Assembly (NCBI GenBank): GCA_023146675.1 | Contig: JAGLBQ010000276.1 | Coordinates: 1-8,962, forward strand | Reading direction: 5' to 3' | DNA from: Cocleimonas sp. | GTDB taxonomy: Bacteria > Pseudomonadota > Gammaproteobacteria > Thiotrichales > Thiotrichaceae | DNA length: 8,962 nt | Part shown: positions 6,491 through 8,962 of the stretch, piece after piece | How positions within the stretch are numbered: position 1 is the stretch's first letter | How the letters are laid out: each line of letters starts with the position of its first letter | Notes under the pieces: generated by a model | Databases searched by the model: none | The model's input: the letters and a program-made list of their open reading frames with translations, nothing else | Told to the model about the DNA's origin: nothing | Made by a program: the position numbers and the translations under genes

Positions 6491-6853
6491 ATGTCAATGC
6501 TAGAAGCATATTTACCTATTCTGATTTTTTTGGGAATCGGTTTTGGACTCGCAATGGTCTTACTCCTGTTGGGTGCCTTGCTAGGTAAGAGTAACCCCGA
6601 TGAAGCGAAAAATTCCCCTTTTGAATGTGGCTTTGAAGCCTTTGATGATGCGCGTATGAAGTTTGATGTACGTTACTATCTTGTTGCCATTCTCTTTATT
6701 ATCTTTGATCTAGAAATAGCCTTTCTTTTCCCGTGGGCAATTGTACTGGACAAAATTGGAATTTTCGGTTTGGTTTCAATGGCTATCTTTTTGGGAATTC
6801 TTATTATTGGATTTATCTATGAGTGGAAAAAAGGAGCTTTAGAGTGGGAGTAG
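6491..6853 (+). CDS. nuoA: NADH:quinone oxidoreductase subunit A
   Basis: NuoA (ND3 homologue) is a membrane subunit of proton-pumping complex I, placed at the joint between the quinone module and the membrane arm. The 120-residue protein has three predicted membrane helices (about 8-31, 62-84 and 90-111). Between the first two is the conserved loop ECGFEAFDDARMKFDV with Cys46, the region that moves in active/deactive transitions in ND3. Helix 2 carries the conserved acidic pair Asp73 and Glu75 in FDLEIAFLFPW. The end, EWKKGALEWE, is typical of the alpha/beta-proteobacterial and non-enteric form, which is shorter than the 147-residue E. coli protein. AGGTGG at 6475-6480 supports the ATG at 6491; an in-frame ATG at 6497 would remove two residues. 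The last 10 nt overlap nuoB. It is the first gene of the operon. Confidence 0.97.
   Translation: MSMLEAYLPILIFLGIGFGLAMVLLLLGALLGKSNPDEAKNSPFECGFEAFDDARMKFDVRYYLVAILFIIFDLEIAFLFPWAIVLDKIGIFGLVSMAIFLGILIIGFIYEWKKGALEWE
6831..6836 (+). promoter_or_regulatory. Shine-Dalgarno that sets the GTG start of nuoB
   Basis: AAGGAG, inside the nuoA coding region, ends 7 nt before the GTG at 6844. It rules against the more upstream in-frame GTG at 6823 and gives a protein that begins MGVE, as in many NuoB homologues. Confidence 0.8.
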
Positions 6854-7338
6854 AAAGCAAAGGACTTCAGGAGTCTGGATTCTTAGCCACTTCTGCAGAT
6901 AAAGTTATCAACTGGGCGCGTACTGGCTCTCTATGGCCAATGACATTTGGTCTGGCATGTTGCGCAGTTGAAATGATGCAGGCGGGTGCGTCGCGTTATG
7001 ATATGGATCGTTTTGGTATCCTCTTTCGCCCTAGTCCACGTCAATCAGATTTGATTATTGTTGCAGGAACGCTGACCAATAAAATGGCACCTGCATTACG
7101 CAAGGTTTATGACCAAATGGCTGAGCCACGCTGGGTGGTTTCAATGGGGTCATGTGCTAATGGTGGTGGGTATTATCACTATTCTTATGCAGTGGTTCGC
7201 GGCTGTGATCGTGTTATTCCTGTTGATGTCTATATTCCTGGTTGTCCTCCCACAGCAGAAGCCTTGCTGTATGGCTTGATTCAGTTGCAAAACAAGATCA
7301 AGCGTAGCAATACATTTGCGCGTAAGGTGGAAGCTTAA
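6844..7338 (+). CDS. nuoB: NADH:quinone oxidoreductase subunit B (N2 iron-sulfur cluster)
   Basis: NuoB (PSST homologue) carries cluster N2, the last [4Fe-4S] centre before quinone in complex I. The 164-residue protein shows all four cluster cysteines: the tandem Cys39-Cys40 in GLACCAVEMM, Cys104 in SMGSCANGGG, and Cys134 in IPGCPPTAEALL. FRPSPRQSD (61-69) and NKMAPALRKVYDQM (79-92) are also family hallmarks. The protein is peripheral on the cytoplasmic side and packs against NuoD. I chose the GTG at 6844 because of the strong Shine-Dalgarno 7 nt upstream and the family-typical MGVE start; GTG at 6823 would add seven residues within nuoA. The gene overlaps nuoA by 10 nt, and its stop directly abuts the nuoC ATG, so translation is likely coupled along the operon. 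Confidence 0.97.
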   Translation: MGVESKGLQESGFLATSADKVINWARTGSLWPMTFGLACCAVEMMQAGASRYDMDRFGILFRPSPRQSDLIIVAGTLTNKMAPALRKVYDQMAEPRWVVSMGSCANGGGYYHYSYAVVRGCDRVIPVDVYIPGCPPTAEALLYGLIQLQNKIKRSNTFARKVEA

Positions 7339-8040
7339 ATGGGTAATACGACTTCTGACTTGGATGCATTGCAAGCGAACTTAAACGATGCCTTTAGTGA
7401 TGTGATCCAACGCTCACAAATTGCATTTAAAGAATTGACCATTGAGGTTTCACCTGATGATCTTCTTAGTGTTGCAACGGCATTGCGTGATAAGCATGGC
7501 TTTGAAATACTGATTGATCTTTGTGGTGTTGACTATTTAACGTACGGTGATTCAGAATGGGATGCAGAGGCATCTAGTTTTAGTCGTGGCGTTAAGCGTA
7601 AAAGTGATGAACTATTTGATTTCGATAAGCAATCTGCAACTGCCAGCTATGAAGGTAAGCGCTTTGCTGTCGTGACACATTTATTGTCTTTACAGCATAA
7701 TAAACGCCTACGCCTTAAAGTTTACTGTGATGATAATGAGATGCCAACAGTTGAGTCATTAACGAATGTATGGAGTGGCGTAAATTGGTTCGAGCGTGAA
7801 GCGTTTGATCTTTATGGTATTTTATTTGCTAACCATCCTGACTTGCGTCGTATTTTGACGGACTACGGTTTTGTTGGGTACCCTTTTAGAAAAGACTTTC
7901 CCTTAGAAGGACAGGTTGAAATGCGTTATGACGACAAGACAAAGCGCGTGATTTATGAGCCTGTTTCTATCGAACCTCGAGTTTGTACACCGCGCATTAT
8001 TCGCGCATCAGAAGGAACAGCGTCGGAGGCGAATGATTAA
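7339..8040 (+). CDS. nuoC: NADH:quinone oxidoreductase subunit C (30-kDa type, unfused)
   Basis: NuoC is a hydrophilic subunit of the quinone-proximal module of complex I, on the cytoplasmic side, and binds NuoD. The 233-residue protein has the 30-kDa subunit signature at about 152-190: EREAFDLYGI, then HPDLRRILTDYGF, then RKDFPLEG. Residues about 70-108, between LCGVDYLTYG and GKRFAVVTHLL, form a polar insertion that is also known in beta- and some gammaproteobacterial NuoC. The subunit is encoded separately from NuoD, whereas E. coli has a fused NuoCD. The ATG follows the nuoB stop with no spacer, and AAGGTGG at 7324-7330 serves as its Shine-Dalgarno. Its TAA shares one base with the nuoD ATG. 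The protein has no iron-sulfur motif, as expected. Confidence 0.96.
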   Translation: MGNTTSDLDALQANLNDAFSDVIQRSQIAFKELTIEVSPDDLLSVATALRDKHGFEILIDLCGVDYLTYGDSEWDAEASSFSRGVKRKSDELFDFDKQSATASYEGKRFAVVTHLLSLQHNKRLRLKVYCDDNEMPTVESLTNVWSGVNWFEREAFDLYGILFANHPDLRRILTDYGFVGYPFRKDFPLEGQVEMRYDDKTKRVIYEPVSIEPRVCTPRIIRASEGTASEAND

Positions 8041-8962
8041 TGCCTGAAATTCGCAATTTTACCTTAAACTTTGGTCCAGCACATCCCGCAGCACATGGCG
8101 TATTACGTCTTGTACTAGAAATGGATGGCGAAGTCATTGAACGCGCAGACCCACATATTGGTTTGCTGCATCGCGGTACAGAGAAACTAGCTGAAAGCAA
8201 AATTTATAATCACTCGATTGGTTATATGGATCGGCTCGACTATGTGTCGATGATGTGTAATGAACATGCATATGTCATGGCAATCGAAAAGATGATGGAT
8301 ATCGATATACCTATCCGTGCACAGTACATTCGTGTCATGTTCGATGAAATTACCCGCATTCTTAATCATCTATTATGGATTGGTGCTCATGCGCTGGACG
8401 TTGGCGCAATGACGATGTTCTTGTATGCCTTCCGTGAGCGCGAAGACTTAATGGATGTCTACGAGGCTGTTTCAGGTGCGCGTTTACATGCAACTTATTA
8501 TCGTCCAGGCGGTGTTTACCGTGACCTGCCTGATACGATGCCACTCTTTGAAGAATCACGTTGGAATAGTGCAGCAGATGTTAGGCGACTCAATTTTAAT
8601 CGTGGTGGTTCGGTATTAGATTTTATTGAAGACTTTACCGTGCGCTTCCCTAAATATGTGGATGAGTATGAAACATTACTAACGGATAACCGTATTTGGA
8701 AACAACGTCTGGTTGATATCGGCATTGTTTCACCTGAACGTGCAATGCAGCTAGGTTTAACAGGTGCAATGTTGCGTGGTTCTGGAATAGAGTGGGATTT
8801 GCGTAAGAAACAGCCTTATGAAGTCTACGATAAAATGGATTTTGATATTCCCGTCGGTACCAATGGCGATAGTTATGATCGTTATTTAGTCCGTATTGAA
8901 GAGATGCGTCAATCCAATAAAATTATCAAGCAATGTGTTGATTGGCTTAATAAAAACCCAGG
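8040..8962 (+). CDS. nuoD: NADH:quinone oxidoreductase subunit D (49-kDa), 3' truncated by window
   Basis: The frame opens at ATG 8040-8042, overlapping the nuoC stop by one base (TAATG), and stays open to the window end. This gives about 307 of an expected roughly 417 residues. The start is MPEIRNFTLNFGPAHPAAHG. NuoD forms most of the quinone-binding cavity beside cluster N2. His19 in HPAAHG and Tyr68 in MDRLDYVS match the quinone-contacting His38 and Tyr87 of Thermus Nqo4, with the same spacing of 49 residues. Other family segments are GLLHRGTEKL, FDEITRILNHLLW and ARLHATYYRPGGV. GGAGG at 8025-8029 is 10 nt before the start. The protein is peripheral and related to the large subunit of NiFe hydrogenases, but lacks the metal-binding cysteines in the part that can be seen. 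Confidence 0.97.
   Translation, partial: MPEIRNFTLNFGPAHPAAHGVLRLVLEMDGEVIERADPHIGLLHRGTEKLAESKIYNHSIGYMDRLDYVSMMCNEHAYVMAIEKMMDIDIPIRAQYIRVMFDEITRILNHLLWIGAHALDVGAMTMFLYAFREREDLMDVYEAVSGARLHATYYRPGGVYRDLPDTMPLFEESRWNSAADVRRLNFNRGGSVLDFIEDFTVRFPKYVDEYETLLTDNRIWKQRLVDIGIVSPERAMQLGLTGAMLRGSGIEWDLRKKQPYEVYDKMDFDIPVGTNGDSYDRYLVRIEEMRQSNKIIKQCVDWLNKNP

Noticed and set aside
7997..8725. Several reverse-strand open frames opposite nuoD
   Set aside because: nuoD is clearly coding on the + strand through this region with intact family motifs; the reverse frames have no motifs.

Overview
The window comes from an AT-rich bacterial chromosome. It is most likely a gammaproteobacterium outside the enteric group. 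The complex I genes give the clearest clue: NuoA is the short form of 120 residues, and nuoC and nuoD are separate genes, whereas enteric bacteria have a fused nuoCD. The SDR protein resembles E. coli YbbO, which also points to Gammaproteobacteria. A sulfur-oxidiser or methylotroph-type relative (Thiotrichales-like) is plausible, but one window cannot settle this. Every gene is on the + strand. I see no tRNA, rRNA, insertion sequence, CRISPR array or phage gene.

Layout. (1) 1-282 is the 3' end of an HD-type phosphohydrolase of the COG4339 kind, cut by the window edge. (2) 381-1115 encodes an exported protein with an SH3b domain and a cysteine-containing C-terminal domain that resembles COG3650 lipoproteins. 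(3) 1234-2918 is a two-gene unit with a 4-nt ATGA overlap: a YbbO-like short-chain dehydrogenase and a DUF4743/Nudix hydrolase of the family related to thiamine pyrophosphokinase. (4) 3006-5996 is a pair of peptidase genes 15 nt apart: a cytoplasmic M17 leucyl aminopeptidase and an exported or membrane-anchored S33 alpha/beta-hydrolase peptidase. (5) 5997-6490 is a 494-nt AT-rich non-coding stretch with several small dyads and possible promoter elements. (6) 6491-8962 is the start of the nuo operon, nuoA-nuoB-nuoC-nuoD, with overlapping or abutting genes; nuoD runs off the window.

How the genes work together. The nuo genes encode the proton-pumping NADH:quinone oxidoreductase: a membrane subunit (NuoA), the N2-cluster subunit (NuoB) and the two quinone-module subunits (NuoC, NuoD). 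The upstream genes are housekeeping or accessory functions in short transcription units: peptide breakdown, possibly in two compartments, and a reductase/Nudix pair that could be a metabolite-repair unit. That last idea is inference.

I found no convincing new defence, mobile or regulatory system. The points most worth a second look are the structured nuo leader, the SDR-Nudix coupling with its variant Nudix box, and the two-domain exported SH3b protein.
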